Positions 49,795 to 58,174 of a DNA stretch of 64,000 bases are shown here, piece after piece. The notes under the pieces are model-generated. The model searched no databases, was not told the origin of the DNA, and saw nothing but the letters and a program-made list of their open reading frames with translations. The stretch covers positions 4,964,514 to 5,028,513 of the forward strand of contig NZ_CP098502.1 in NCBI RefSeq assembly GCF_024220175.1. Reading direction: 5' to 3'. The position numbers and the translations under genes are program-made. The stretch comes from Paraconexibacter antarcticus. GTDB taxonomy: Bacteria; Actinomycetota; Thermoleophilia; Solirubrobacterales; Solirubrobacteraceae. Positions within the stretch are counted from its first letter, which is position 1. Each line of letters starts with the position of its first letter.

Positions 49795-51089
49795 GCCGCC
49801 GCGGCGCTCCGCCGCGACCGCTCGAGCTGCGCCCCCGCGAAGGCGAGCAGCGCGACGACCGCGATGACGGCCGCGTAGACGAGCGACGTGCTGCGCAGGC
49901 CCACGTGGACGGCGGCGAACCCGGCGATGACGGCGGGCACCGAGAACGCGAGGTAGCTGATGACGTACGCGAGCGCGAAGACCTCGCCACGCTCGTGCGG
50001 GGCGGCGATGCGGGCGAGCGTCCCGAAACCTCCGAGCGCCGCAGCGCCGAACCCGACGCCCGCGATGACCGTGCCGACGACCGACGGGACGAGCAGCTCG
50101 CGGTCGAGCCCGACGAGCGTCACGAGCACGCCGGTGACCATGAAGGCGGACGCGAGGCGCAGGACGTCGCGCGTGTCGCGGTCGCGCAGGACGTAGGCCG
50201 CGAGGGCGCCGGTGCCGCAGAGCGCCGCGACGACGAGGCCGCCGACGAGGTGGCTGTGGACGCCGAGCAGCGCGGCGGCGACGGACGGCCCGAGTGACAT
50301 GTACAGGCCACCGAGCGACCAGCTCGCGAGCAGGGCGGGGGTGATCGCGAGGACGTCGGCGCGCAGGTGCGCCGGGAGGCCGACGCGCGGGCGCAGCGAG
50401 GCCCGGGCGCCCGCGCGCTGCGGAGAGGTCTCGGGGGCGGCGAGGACCGCGACGGCGGCGACCGCCAGGGCCGCGAGCAGGACGACGAAGACAAGCGTCG
50501 TCGGGCCGGGGGCGAGCTGCACGAGCAGCCCGCAGCCGAGCGCGCCGATGGCGAGGCCCGCGAGCGGGGCGACGCCGTTGACGACGCCGCCGCGGCGCGG
50601 GGCGTGCCCGGGCTGCAGGTCGATGAGCGTCGCGCCGAGCGTCGAGACGGCCGCACCGGTCGCGAAGCCCTGCACGACCCGGGCGAGGCCGAGGACCTCG
50701 ACGTCCCCCGCGACGAGGAAGAGGACGAGCGACAGCGCCTCGCCGGCGATCGCGGCGAGGAGGACGGGACGGCGGCCGACGTGGTCCGACAGGCCGCCCA
50801 CGGTGAGGAGGGCCGCGAGCAGCGCGAGCGCGTAGACGGCGAAGACCTCGGTGAGCGTGCTCGACGAGAAGCCCCAGCGCTGCTGGTAGACCGCGTACAG
50901 CGGCGAGGGGACGGCGGACGCGGCGGGGAACGTCACCGTGATCGCGGCCATCGCCCAGAAGGCGCGGCCGTGGGGCAGGCGGCCGGACGCCGCGCGACGG
51001 CCCACCGGGGCGGTGGAGGCGGGCGCGGCCGGACGCTGGTCGGGGGCGGCGGTGGCGGTGGCGGTGGCGGTGGCGGTGGCGGGAGGCAT
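49791..51089 (-). CDS. MFS family drug/metabolite exporter
   Basis: A 432-residue transporter with 12 predicted helices. The N-half has PSPLYAVYQQRWGFSSSTLTEVFAVYALALLAALL and the MFS loop GGLSDHVGRRPVLL (motif A); GFATGAAVSTL fits motif B of multidrug pumps. The N-terminus carries an Ala-Thr tandem tail from a 6-base repeat. It diverges from a TetR gene and the intergenic region holds an inverted repeat that TetR probably binds, so induction by the exported compound is likely. ATG 51089 has only a weak ribosome site. Confidence 0.87.
   Translation of the reverse strand: MPPATATATATATAAPDQRPAAPASTAPVGRRAASGRLPHGRAFWAMAAITVTFPAASAVPSPLYAVYQQRWGFSSSTLTEVFAVYALALLAALLTVGGLSDHVGRRPVLLAAIAGEALSLVLFLVAGDVEVLGLARVVQGFATGAAVSTLGATLIDLQPGHAPRRGGVVNGVAPLAGLAIGALGCGLLVQLAPGPTTLVFVVLLAALAVAAVAVLAAPETSPQRAGARASLRPRVGLPAHLRADVLAITPALLASWSLGGLYMSLGPSVAAALLGVHSHLVGGLVVAALCGTGALAAYVLRDRDTRDVLRLASAFMVTGVLVTLVGLDRELLVPSVVGTVIAGVGFGAAALGGFGTLARIAAPHERGEVFALAYVISYLAFSVPAVIAGFAAVHVGLRSTSLVYAAVIAVVALLAFAGAQLERSRRSAAAA
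51051..51080 (+). repeat. GGTGGC hexanucleotide tandem repeat (5 units)
   Basis: Five perfect GGTGGC units. On the minus strand they encode Ala-Thr repeats (residues 4 to 13) at the N-terminus of the MFS exporter. Copy number changes would keep the frame. Confidence 0.9.
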
Positions 51090-51115
51090 GAACGGGCTTT
51101 CGTCAGGCTCGAGGG

Positions 51116-51168
51116 CTAACGCAAAAGAGGCTGCGTTAGAACGTAGCAACGTCCCGCCCGCTAACGCA
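51116..51168. promoter_or_regulatory. TetR operator: inverted repeat plus extra half-site
   Basis: CTAACGCA (51116-51123) and TGCGTTAG (51132-51139) form a perfect inverted repeat separated by eight bases, and a third CTAACGCA half-site is at 51161-51168. This is the layout of a TetR-family operator between divergent MFS and tetR genes; binding would cover the tetR promoter region as well. Confidence 0.7.
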
Positions 51169-51179
51169 GACATCGCTGC

Positions 51180-51185
51180 TATAAC
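51180..51185 (+). promoter_or_regulatory. -10 box (TATAAC) for tetR-type gene, leaderless
   Basis: TATAAC is followed by six bases and GTG 51192. The third operator half-site lies immediately upstream, so self-repression is likely. Confidence 0.6.
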
Positions 51186-51191
51186 GGTCTG

Positions 51192-51770
51192 GTGAGCGAC
51201 GTCGCGACCCCCACGAGCACCCGCCCCGGAGGCCGCTCCGCCCGTGTCCGCGCCGCCGTCCACCGCGCCGCCGAGGAGCTGCTCGCCGAGGGCGGCCCCG
51301 ACGCCGCGACGGTTCCCGCCGTCGCCGCCCGCGCCGGCGTCCATGCGACGACGATCTACCGTCGCTGGGGCTCGGCCGCCGGGCTGCTCTCCGCCGTCGC
51401 CGTCGGGCGCCTCACCGGGGGCGGCGAGCTCGTCACCCCCGACACCGGCACGCTGCGCGGCGACCTCACCGGCTGGGCGCAGGAGGTCGTCGCCGACCTC
51501 GGCGACCCCGACGTCGTGCTCATGCTCCGCACCGTCCTCGGCGCGTCCGGTGAGGCGACGGGGCGCACCACCTGCCTCGACGACCGCCGCACGCAGGTCG
51601 ACGCGATCCTCGAGCGCGAGCGCGAGCGCGGCGGCGACGTCCCCCGGGACCCCGAGCGGCTGCTCGACGCGATCCTCGGGCCGCTCTACTTCCGCGCGCT
51701 CTTCGACGACGCCCCGTACCCCGTCGCCGCGATCGGCGCGCTCGTCGACGGCGCCCTCGGCGGCGCCTGA
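51192..51770 (+). CDS. TetR-family repressor
   Basis: A 192-residue DNA-binding protein. N-terminal winged-helix-like TetR domain: RVRAAVHRAAEELLAEGGPDAATVPAVAARAGVHATTIYRRW, the classic HTH with TTIYRRWGS. The remainder is the ligand-binding helical domain; the TetR_C-like pattern LRTVLGASGEATGR and ALFDDAPYPVAAIGAL is typical. It faces the MFS exporter and probably regulates it and itself. The ligand is unknown. Confidence 0.9.
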   Translation: MSDVATPTSTRPGGRSARVRAAVHRAAEELLAEGGPDAATVPAVAARAGVHATTIYRRWGSAAGLLSAVAVGRLTGGGELVTPDTGTLRGDLTGWAQEVVADLGDPDVVLMLRTVLGASGEATGRTTCLDDRRTQVDAILERERERGGDVPRDPERLLDAILGPLYFRALFDDAPYPVAAIGALVDGALGGA

Positions 51771-51801
51771 GCAGGCGCCCGAGCCGGCACCCGCCGCCCC
51801 G

Positions 51802-52149
51802 TCAGGAGGGGACCGGCGGCGGCGCGCCCTCGCGCCACTCGTGGTCGAGCGTCTCGTAGAACGACCCGACGGCGACCGCCTCGGCGAGCTCGACGAGCGC
51901 CGCCGGCGGCAGGTCCCGCGTGTGGCGGTCGGGCACGCGCTCGTCGAGCGCGTTGCCGAAGACGACGACGCCGTCCGCCCGGACGGTCAGCCGCCAGCCC
52001 GCGGCGTGCTCCACCGCGACGGCGTCCGTCGCGGCGGACCCCGCTGCCGCGGCGGCCGGGCCGGTCACCTCGGCGAGGAGCCGCAGGACGTCGTCGAGCG
52101 CCGCGTCCTCGCTGCGGCGCCCGTCCCGGTGCACGAGCGTGAAGGCCAT
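51802..52149 (-). CDS. Small protein of unknown family
   Basis: A 115-residue soluble acidic protein with a central beta-like stretch (WRLTVRADGVVVFGNALDE) and a C-terminal helix (LPPAALVELAEAVAVGSFYETLDHEW). The opening VHRDGRRSEDAALDDVLRLLAEV is amphipathic. Start ATG 52149 lies 9 bases after TAGGGT (52159-52164). I do not recognise a family. Confidence 0.6.
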   Translation of the reverse strand: MAFTLVHRDGRRSEDAALDDVLRLLAEVTGPAAAAAGSAATDAVAVEHAAGWRLTVRADGVVVFGNALDERVPDRHTRDLPPAALVELAEAVAVGSFYETLDHEWREGAPPPVPS

Positions 52150-52192
52150 CCACGCACGACCCTATCCGGGGCGCACGCGGCCGGACCACCGC

Positions 52193-53785
52193 TCAGGCGA
52201 CGCTCGGCCCCTCGCCCTCGCGGCGCTCGGACGCCACGACGCGGAGGCCGGGCTCGCCCGGGCGCCGCTCGAGCTGCGGGATGTCCTTCATGATCCGGTC
52301 GATCGCCGGGCGTTCGAGCACCTCGTGCTCGAGCAGCCCCTCGGCGAACTCGTCGAGCTTCGCGCGGTGCTCGAGGATGAGCCGGCGGGCCGCGCGCTCC
52401 CCCTCGAAGGCGAGCTCCTGCTGCTCCTCGTCCCGGATGCGCCGGGTGAGGTCGGAGACGACGTTCGAGTCGGTGACCGCGCGCGAGACCGAGCCGGAGG
52501 TGCCCATCGCGTACTCGTGGACCATCGCGTGGGTGATCTCGGCGACGCGCAGGAGGTCGTTCGCCGCGCCCGTGGTCACCGCGCCGAAGACGATCTGCTC
52601 CGCGACGCGACCGCCGAGGAGGACCGTGATCTGGTCGATGAGCTCCTCGCGGGTCTTCAGGTAGCTGTCCTCGTCCGGCACGTTCATGACGTAGCCGAGC
52701 GCGGCGCCCCGCGGGACGATCGAGATCTTGTGGACGGGATCGGTCGTCTTCAGCAGCTCACGGGTGAGCGCGTGGCCGGCCTCGTGGAAGGCGACGATCC
52801 GCCGCTCCCGCGGGTTGAGCGTCGTGGAGGACTGCACGCCCGCGACGACCCGCTCGAGGGCGTCGTCGAAGTCGGCCTTGGAGAGGGCGAGCCCCTCGCG
52901 GCGGGCGCAGAAGATCGCCGCCTCGTTCGCGAGGTTCGCGAGGTCCGCGCCGGTGAGGCCGCTCGTCTGCTGCGCGATGACGTCGAGGTCGACGTCCTGC
53001 CCGAGCGGCTTGCCGCGCGTGTGGACGTCGAGGACCTTGCGGCGGCCGGCGACGTCCGGCGGCGTGACGAAGACCTGGCGGTCGAAGCGCCCGGGCCGCG
53101 TGAGCGCCGGGTCGAGCTTGTCGAGGAGGTTCGACGCGGCGATGACGATGACGTTCTCGCTGCCGGAGAACCCGTCCATCTCGACGAGCAGCTGGTTCAG
53201 CGTCTGCTCGCGCTCGGAGTTGTTGTCGCTGCCGCGGCGGGCGCCGACGGCGTCGAGCTCGTCGATGAAGAGGATCGACGGCGCGTTCTTGCGGGCCTCG
53301 CGGAAGAGCCGGCGGATGCGGGCCGCGCCGAGGCCGGCGAACATCTCGACGAACGAGGAGGCCGACTGCGAGAAGAACTGGGCGCCCGACTCGTGGGCGA
53401 CGGCCTTGGCGAGGAGCGTCTTGCCGGTGCCGGGCGGGCCGTGGAGGAGGACGCCGCGCGGGACGGTCGCGCCGAGGCGCTTGAAGCGCTTCGGGTCGCG
53501 GAGGAAGTCGACGACCTCGCGCAGCTCGGCCTTCGCGTCGTCGACGCCGGCGATGTCGTCCCAGCCGATCTCGCTGAGGTGATCGGGCTTGATCTGCACC
53601 GGCTTCGTCTTCGGCATCATCTTCAGCGTGCGCCAGAGCACGAAGACGATGGCGATCATGAAGACGAACGCGAACGCCTGCCCCCAGTCGTTGAAGAACT
53701 GCTGGAGGTGGTCGCTCCAGCTCAGTCGCGGCGCGGGCGGGAGGGCCGGCGCGGCGGCGGCGAGCAGGTGCATGGTGATCCCCAC
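52193..53785 (-). CDS. ftsH: FtsH-type AAA+ zinc protease with one membrane helix
   Basis: An ATP-dependent membrane protease. Walker A is GPPGTGKTLLAKAV, Walker B ILFIDELDAVG, the second region of homology NLLDKLDPALTRPGRFDR, and the zinc site HEAGHALTREL with the distal Asp in GAANDL. The length (about 530) is short because only one transmembrane helix (AFAFVFMIAIVFVLW, near residue 30) precedes the AAA domain; canonical FtsH has two with an external domain of roughly 70 residues. I chose GTG 53785 because GATAGT (53793-53798) lies 7 bases upstream; GTG 53794 and ATG 53773 are the alternatives. Likely single gene. Confidence 0.88.
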   Translation of the reverse strand: MGITMHLLAAAAPALPPAPRLSWSDHLQQFFNDWGQAFAFVFMIAIVFVLWRTLKMMPKTKPVQIKPDHLSEIGWDDIAGVDDAKAELREVVDFLRDPKRFKRLGATVPRGVLLHGPPGTGKTLLAKAVAHESGAQFFSQSASSFVEMFAGLGAARIRRLFREARKNAPSILFIDELDAVGARRGSDNNSEREQTLNQLLVEMDGFSGSENVIVIAASNLLDKLDPALTRPGRFDRQVFVTPPDVAGRRKVLDVHTRGKPLGQDVDLDVIAQQTSGLTGADLANLANEAAIFCARREGLALSKADFDDALERVVAGVQSSTTLNPRERRIVAFHEAGHALTRELLKTTDPVHKISIVPRGAALGYVMNVPDEDSYLKTREELIDQITVLLGGRVAEQIVFGAVTTGAANDLLRVAEITHAMVHEYAMGTSGSVSRAVTDSNVVSDLTRRIRDEEQQELAFEGERAARRLILEHRAKLDEFAEGLLEHEVLERPAIDRIMKDIPQLERRPGEPGLRVVASERREGEGPSVA

Positions 53786-53792
53786 GTCACCC

Positions 53793-53798
53793 ACTATC
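53793..53798 (-). promoter_or_regulatory. -10-like box (GATAGT) for ftsH
   Basis: GATAGT is 7 bases before GTG 53785. It overlaps the upstream candidate start at 53794, arguing against that one. Confidence 0.45.
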
Positions 53799-53871
53799 GG
53801 ACGCCGGCGGCCGCTTCACAAGGGGTCAGGACCCCACTTGGACGCGTGACCGACGAAGCTGTCGCGGAGCC

Positions 53872-54606
53872 ATGCGCACGATCGAGGCCACCCGCTACGT
53901 CACCCCGCTCCGCGAAGGCGGGTCGATGCCCGCGCTCGTCGAGGCGGACGACGACGGCCTGTACGTCCTGAAGTTCCGCGGGGCGGGACAGGGACCGCGG
54001 GCGCTCGTGGCGGAGATCGTCGCCGGGGAACTCGCCCGGGCGCTCGGCCTGCCGGTCCCCGAGATCGTCTACTGCGAGCTCGACCCGCGGATCGGCGTGG
54101 CCGAGCCGGACCCGGAGATCCAGGAGCTGCTGCAGGCCTCCGCGGGCCGCAACGTCGCGCTCGATTTCCTCCCCGGCTCGCTCGCCTTCGCGGACGCCGA
54201 GAGCGTCGACCCCGCGCTCGCGGCGGACATCGTGTGGCTCGACAGCCTCGTCATGAACGTCGACCGCACCCCGCGCAACCCGAACCTCCTCACGTGGCAC
54301 GGGTCGACGTGGCTCATCGACCACGGCGCGGCCTTCTACCGCCACCACCGCGACGACTCGGATCCCGCGGCCCTCGCCGCGCAGCCGTTCCCGCTCATCG
54401 GCCAGCACGTCCTGCTCGGGCGCGCCGGCTCGCTCACCGACGCCGCCGCCCGCCTCGCCCCGCTCGTCGACGACGCGCTGCTCGCGCGCCTGCGCGACCT
54501 CATCCCGCCGGAGTGGGCGGCGCCGGACCCGTACGTCACGTTCCTGCGCGAGCGGGCCGCCCGCGGCCGCGCGATCGCCGAGGAGGCCGACGATGCCCGC
54601 GGGTAG
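53872..54606 (+). CDS. HipA-like kinase-fold protein
   Basis: A 244-residue stand-alone protein. GLYVLKFRGAGQGPRALVAEIVAGELARALGLPVPEIV gives a kinase-like Lys and helix C-type Glu; SLVMNVDRTPRNPNLLTW resembles the catalytic N and D motif, and WLIDHGAAFY the DFG-like metal site (DHG). HipA-family kinases of this small type have no known substrate. The next gene (DUF3037) overlaps it by 14 bases, an association that recurs in bacteria to my knowledge. No HipB-like antitoxin is nearby. Confidence 0.78.
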   Translation: MRTIEATRYVTPLREGGSMPALVEADDDGLYVLKFRGAGQGPRALVAEIVAGELARALGLPVPEIVYCELDPRIGVAEPDPEIQELLQASAGRNVALDFLPGSLAFADAESVDPALAADIVWLDSLVMNVDRTPRNPNLLTWHGSTWLIDHGAAFYRHHRDDSDPAALAAQPFPLIGQHVLLGRAGSLTDAAARLAPLVDDALLARLRDLIPPEWAAPDPYVTFLRERAARGRAIAEEADDARG

Positions 54607-54982
54607 CGGCGAGCCGTTCGCCTACGCGCTGCTGCGCGTCGTCCCCGACGTCGAGCGCGGCGAGCGCCTGAACGTCGGCGTCGTGCTCTTCTGCCGCCGC
54701 GCGCGCTTCCTCGAGGCCCGGACCCACGTGGACCCCGCGCGGCTGCACGCGCTCGCCCCGTCCGTCGACGCCGAGGCGGTCGCCGCCCACCTGCGCACGC
54801 TCGAGCACATCGCGGCGGGCGACCCCGCGGGCGGCCCGGTCGCCGCGCAGGAGCCGTCCGAGCGCTTTCACTGGCTCGTCGCACCCGCGAGCACGATCGT
54901 GCAGCCGTCCCCCGTCCACACCGGCCTGACCGAGGACGCACCGGCCACCCTGGCGCGACTCATGGCCCGGCTGGTTGAATGA
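54593..54982 (+). CDS. DUF3037 family protein
   Basis: A 129-residue protein with the DUF3037 opening FAYALLRVVPDVERGERLNVGVVLFCRRARFLEA, and SFRW-like segment SERFHWLVAPASTIVQPSPVHTG near the C-terminus. Function unknown. The start overlaps the HipA-like stop by 14 bases, so the two are almost certainly co-translated and probably physically linked. The stop is followed 4 bases later by the nitronate monooxygenase start. Confidence 0.8.
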   Translation: MPAGSGEPFAYALLRVVPDVERGERLNVGVVLFCRRARFLEARTHVDPARLHALAPSVDAEAVAAHLRTLEHIAAGDPAGGPVAAQEPSERFHWLVAPASTIVQPSPVHTGLTEDAPATLARLMARLVE

Positions 54983-54986
54983 GCCG

Positions 54987-55973
54987 ATGCGATTCGCCGA
55001 GCGCCTGAACCTCGAGCACCCGGTCGTCCAGGCCGGCATGGGCGGCGGTGTCGCGGGCGGCGCGCTGGCCGGCGCGGTGTCGGCGGCGGGCGGCCTCGGG
55101 ACGGTCGGCATCATGGGGCCGGACGCCTTCCTCGGCGCGCTCCACGAGGCCCGGCGCCTCGCGCCCGGCCGTCCGGTGGCGGCGAACCTCCTCGTCCCGT
55201 TCGTCCGCTCTGCGCACGTCGCCGCGTGCGCCGAGGCCCGCGCGGACGTCGTCGTCCTGCACGGCGGGGCGGCACCGGCGCTCGTGCGCGCGCTCCACGC
55301 CGCCGGGCTCTTCGTCCTCGACACCGTCGGCACCGTCGCCGAGGCGCGGCGCGCGCTCGCCGACGGGGCGGACGGCCTCGTCGTGCAGGGGCTCGAGGCC
55401 GGCGGGCACCTCGTCGGCGTGCAGGACACCCCCGGCGCGCTGGCGGCCGTCCGTGCGGCGATCGGGGACGAGGTCCCGGTCCTCGCGGCGGGCGGGGTGG
55501 CCGACGCGGTGGTCGTGCAGCGACTGCTCGACCTCGGGGCCGACGCCGCGGCGGCCGGCACGCGCTTCCTCCTCACCGCGGAGTCCGGCGCCCACCCGGC
55601 CTACCGGGACCGGGTGCTCGGCGCGAAGCGGACGCTCGACACGCTCCTCTTCTCCACGGGCTGGCCGATGCGCCACCGCGTCGTCCCGAACGCGGCGACC
55701 GACCGCTGGTGCGCCACCGACGAGCGCGGGCCGGCCTGGCTGCGCGCCGTCACCGCGCGGACCGGCCCGGTGGGCCGGGCGCTGCCGATCGCGCACCTGG
55801 AACGGTTCCTCGGCGTCCAGCGGCCGGGCCTGCCGGTCTTCACCCCGGCCCTGCCGCTCGTGGGCATGGACGCGGCCGTCGTCGACCGCGCGGCCCTGTA
55901 CGCCGGGGAGAGCGCCCTGCGCATGACGGGCGTCGTCTCCGCGGCGGACGCGGTCGCCGCGCTCACGCCCTGA
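54987..55973 (+). CDS. Nitronate monooxygenase-like (2-nitropropane dioxygenase) FMN enzyme
   Basis: A 328-residue TIM-barrel flavoenzyme. VVQAGMGGGVAGGALAGAVSAAGGLG is the FMN-binding start of this family, followed by GTVAEARRALADGADGLVVQGLEAGGHLVG and VLAAGGVADAVVVQRLLDLGADAAAAGTRFLLT. The family oxidises alkyl nitronates or reduces related compounds. Start ATG 54987 is chosen over the TTG at 54975. It is the third gene in the HipA/DUF3037 run. Confidence 0.85.
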   Translation: MRFAERLNLEHPVVQAGMGGGVAGGALAGAVSAAGGLGTVGIMGPDAFLGALHEARRLAPGRPVAANLLVPFVRSAHVAACAEARADVVVLHGGAAPALVRALHAAGLFVLDTVGTVAEARRALADGADGLVVQGLEAGGHLVGVQDTPGALAAVRAAIGDEVPVLAAGGVADAVVVQRLLDLGADAAAAGTRFLLTAESGAHPAYRDRVLGAKRTLDTLLFSTGWPMRHRVVPNAATDRWCATDERGPAWLRAVTARTGPVGRALPIAHLERFLGVQRPGLPVFTPALPLVGMDAAVVDRAALYAGESALRMTGVVSAADAVAALTP

Positions 55974-55981
55974 CCGGCGGA

Positions 55982-56806
55982 TCAGGCTTCGACGCGCAGG
56001 ATCTCCGCGAGCGCCGCGTACCCGACCTCGAGCTGGTCGTCGCTCGGCTCGCGGGTGCCGAGCACGCGCTGCAGCTCGTAGCCGGGCCGCCGCAGCGCCC
56101 GGGCGCCGAAGGACTCCGAGTGCTTCTCGGCCCAGGCGAAGACCTCGACCGCGACGCCGATCGACGCGAGCTGCAGGGCGACGGACTGCGCCTGCGTCGG
56201 CGCGTCGACGAGCCGCTTCAGGAGCGTCGCGCCGGCGACGTTCGCGGCGAGCAGCGGCGCCATGAGGTGCGAGCCGCAGCGGTCGTGCTCCTTCGCCGCG
56301 TCGCGCGTCCCCGCGCTGACGCCGGCCATCGCGTCGTCCGGGTCGGCCTGCTCGTAGGCGGCGATCGCCTTGTGCTCGACGCCGTGGTAGGCCGCGAGGT
56401 CCCCGCCGCGCAGCGCGACGATCGACGGCGCGAGGCCGATGAGCGCGAGCGCCATCTCGCCGCCGGGGCCGCGCAGCCGCTTGCGGAGCGCCGCGCCGGT
56501 GAGCATCGTCGCGCCCATCGCGCCGAGCACGACCGGGTTCTGGAACGGGAGCTGCGCCTCGGGCAGCCCCTTCTTCACGAGCGGGATGACGGCGAGCGAC
56601 TCGCCGATGGAGGCGACGCCGCGCAGCAGCGGCACGCCGGCCGCCGCCCTGCGCAGCGCGGGCTTGCGGCCGGAGGCGACGCCGATCGTCCCGTCCTTGC
56701 GCCGGGCGGCGACCGACCAGTGCGTCGGCCCGTGGACGAGCAGCCCGTTGCGCAGCGCCATGCCCCCGAGCCGCAGGCGCGGCGGCTTGTTCTCCTCGGT
56801 GCTCAT
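55982..56806 (-). CDS. DUF1385 family membrane protein
   Basis: A 274-residue protein with the DUF1385 pattern: LGGMALRNGLLVHGPTHWSVAARRKDGTI (usually GGQAVIEGVMMRG), a central hydrophobic part, AAYHGVEHKAIAAYE and EHDRCGSHLMAPLLAANVAG. The conserved EHK and RCG segments could bind metal. Several DUF1385 proteins are near synthesis or secretion genes, but function is unknown. ATG 56806 overlaps the M20 peptidase stop by four bases, so both form an operon. Confidence 0.8.
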   Translation of the reverse strand: MSTEENKPPRLRLGGMALRNGLLVHGPTHWSVAARRKDGTIGVASGRKPALRRAAAGVPLLRGVASIGESLAVIPLVKKGLPEAQLPFQNPVVLGAMGATMLTGAALRKRLRGPGGEMALALIGLAPSIVALRGGDLAAYHGVEHKAIAAYEQADPDDAMAGVSAGTRDAAKEHDRCGSHLMAPLLAANVAGATLLKRLVDAPTQAQSVALQLASIGVAVEVFAWAEKHSESFGARALRRPGYELQRVLGTREPSDDQLEVGYAALAEILRVEA

Positions 56807-58113
56807 CGGACGTCCTCCCCCAGTCGCTCCTTGATGATCTCGGCGTAGCATCGGGTCGCGAACCCGAGGTCCCGCACGTCGATCCGCTCGTTGGCCGAAT
56901 GCACGAGCGGCGCGGTCTCGTAGAGCGTCTGGTGCCGGTGCGGGAAGAAGCCGTAGGCGACGCAGTCCGGGAACGTGCGCCGGAAGGTCCGGGAGTCGGT
57001 GAAGCCGGCGAGGATCGTCGGGATGACCTTCGCCTCGGGGTCCTCGCGGCCGACCCAGCCCTCGATCGCGCGGAAGAGGTCGGTGTCGACCGGCGACGCG
57101 TTCCCGGGGACCTGCTCGGTGAAGTCCAGGCGGTAGCCGTCGTGGCCGAGCACCTCGCGGATGCGCCGCTCGGCGACGTCGGCCCCGAGCCCCGGCGGGA
57201 CGCGGCAGTCGACGCGGATCTCCGCCCGGGCGGGGATGACGTTGATCTTCTCGCTCGCGCTGATCCTCGTCGGGGCGAGCGAGACGCCGAGCATCGGCTC
57301 GACGAGCATGCCCAGGACGGGGTCGCGGCGCTGGAGCTCGGCGAGCGCTCCGGCCGGGTCGCCGTCGACCGGGATGCCGAGGCCCTCGAGCATCCCGCGC
57401 GGCCCGTCGGTGAGGTCCAGGCCGGGCTGGCGGTCGGCCATGAGCTGGAGGAAGGGCGCGAGCTTCAGCAGGGCGTTGTCGCCCATCTTCGGGATCGACG
57501 CGTGGCCGGCGACGCCGTCGGTCGTGATCGTGAAGCGGAAGACGCCCTTCTCGGCGACGCAGACGCCGTAGTAGCGGCCGCCCTCGAACGGGATGACCGG
57601 GCCGCCGCCCTCGTTGAGCAGCTCGTCGCAGCGCACGAGGTCGGGGTGGTGCTCGCAGATCCACTGCGCACCCTGGGAGCCGCCGGTCTCCTCGTCGGCG
57701 ACCGAGACGATGAGCAGCTCGCCGCGTGCCGGGCGCCAGCCGGACGCCGCGAGCGACGCCGCCGCCGCGACCTCGGCCGCGGTCTGCGACTTCATGTCCA
57801 GCGCACCCCGGCCCCAGAGGAAGCCCTCGTCGTCGACGGTCCCCGACCACGGGTCGTGCTCCCAGTCGGCGGGCGACGCGAGCACCGTGTCGACGTGCGA
57901 GAGGAGGCAGAGGGTCGGCCCGTCCGCCTTCCCCTTCAGGCGCGCGACGAGGTTCGGCCGCTCCTCGGAGGAGCCGACCATGGTGATGCCCCCGAAGCCC
58001 GCGCCCTCGAGCTCCGCGGCGAGGATCTCCTGCGCGGGGCGCTCGTTGCCGGGCGGGTTGACCGTGTTGCACCGGATGAGCTGCTGCAGCAGCGCGGTCG
58101 CGAGTCTCTCCAC
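56803..58113 (-). CDS. M20 family metallopeptidase (ArgE/DapE/carboxypeptidase-like)
   Basis: A 436-residue zinc hydrolase. Metal ligands appear in LLSHVDTVLA (His), GRGALDMKSQTA (bridging Asp) and ADEETGGSQGA (EE pair), with HS motif near TAPLVHSANERID. It probably removes an acyl or amino acid group from a small peptide; ArgE, DapE or peptidase G2 cannot be separated by sight. GTG 58113 is 7 bases after TACAGT and diverges from rarA, whose start also follows a TACAGT box. Confidence 0.85.
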   Translation of the reverse strand: MERLATALLQQLIRCNTVNPPGNERPAQEILAAELEGAGFGGITMVGSSEERPNLVARLKGKADGPTLCLLSHVDTVLASPADWEHDPWSGTVDDEGFLWGRGALDMKSQTAAEVAAAASLAASGWRPARGELLIVSVADEETGGSQGAQWICEHHPDLVRCDELLNEGGGPVIPFEGGRYYGVCVAEKGVFRFTITTDGVAGHASIPKMGDNALLKLAPFLQLMADRQPGLDLTDGPRGMLEGLGIPVDGDPAGALAELQRRDPVLGMLVEPMLGVSLAPTRISASEKINVIPARAEIRVDCRVPPGLGADVAERRIREVLGHDGYRLDFTEQVPGNASPVDTDLFRAIEGWVGREDPEAKVIPTILAGFTDSRTFRRTFPDCVAYGFFPHRHQTLYETAPLVHSANERIDVRDLGFATRCYAEIIKERLGEDVR

Positions 58114-58120
58114 GGTCCCC

Positions 58121-58126
58121 ACTGTA
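58121..58126 (-). promoter_or_regulatory. -10 box (TACAGT) for the M20 peptidase gene, leaderless
   Basis: TACAGT is 7 bases before GTG 58113. Confidence 0.6.
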
Positions 58127-58162
58127 CGCCGGACGCGCGGCCGCCCCGTCGGGGCATCTTCG

Positions 58163-58168
58163 TACAGT
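58163..58168 (+). promoter_or_regulatory. -10 box (TACAGT) for rarA, leaderless
   Basis: TACAGT is 6 bases before GTG 58175. Same hexamer as the divergent M20 promoter, 36 bases apart. Confidence 0.6.
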
Positions 58169-58174
58169 GGCCCG

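Noticed and set aside
53794..53794. GTG at 53794 as ftsH start
   Set aside because: It lies inside or before the GATAGT box; GTG 53785 or ATG 53773 fits better.
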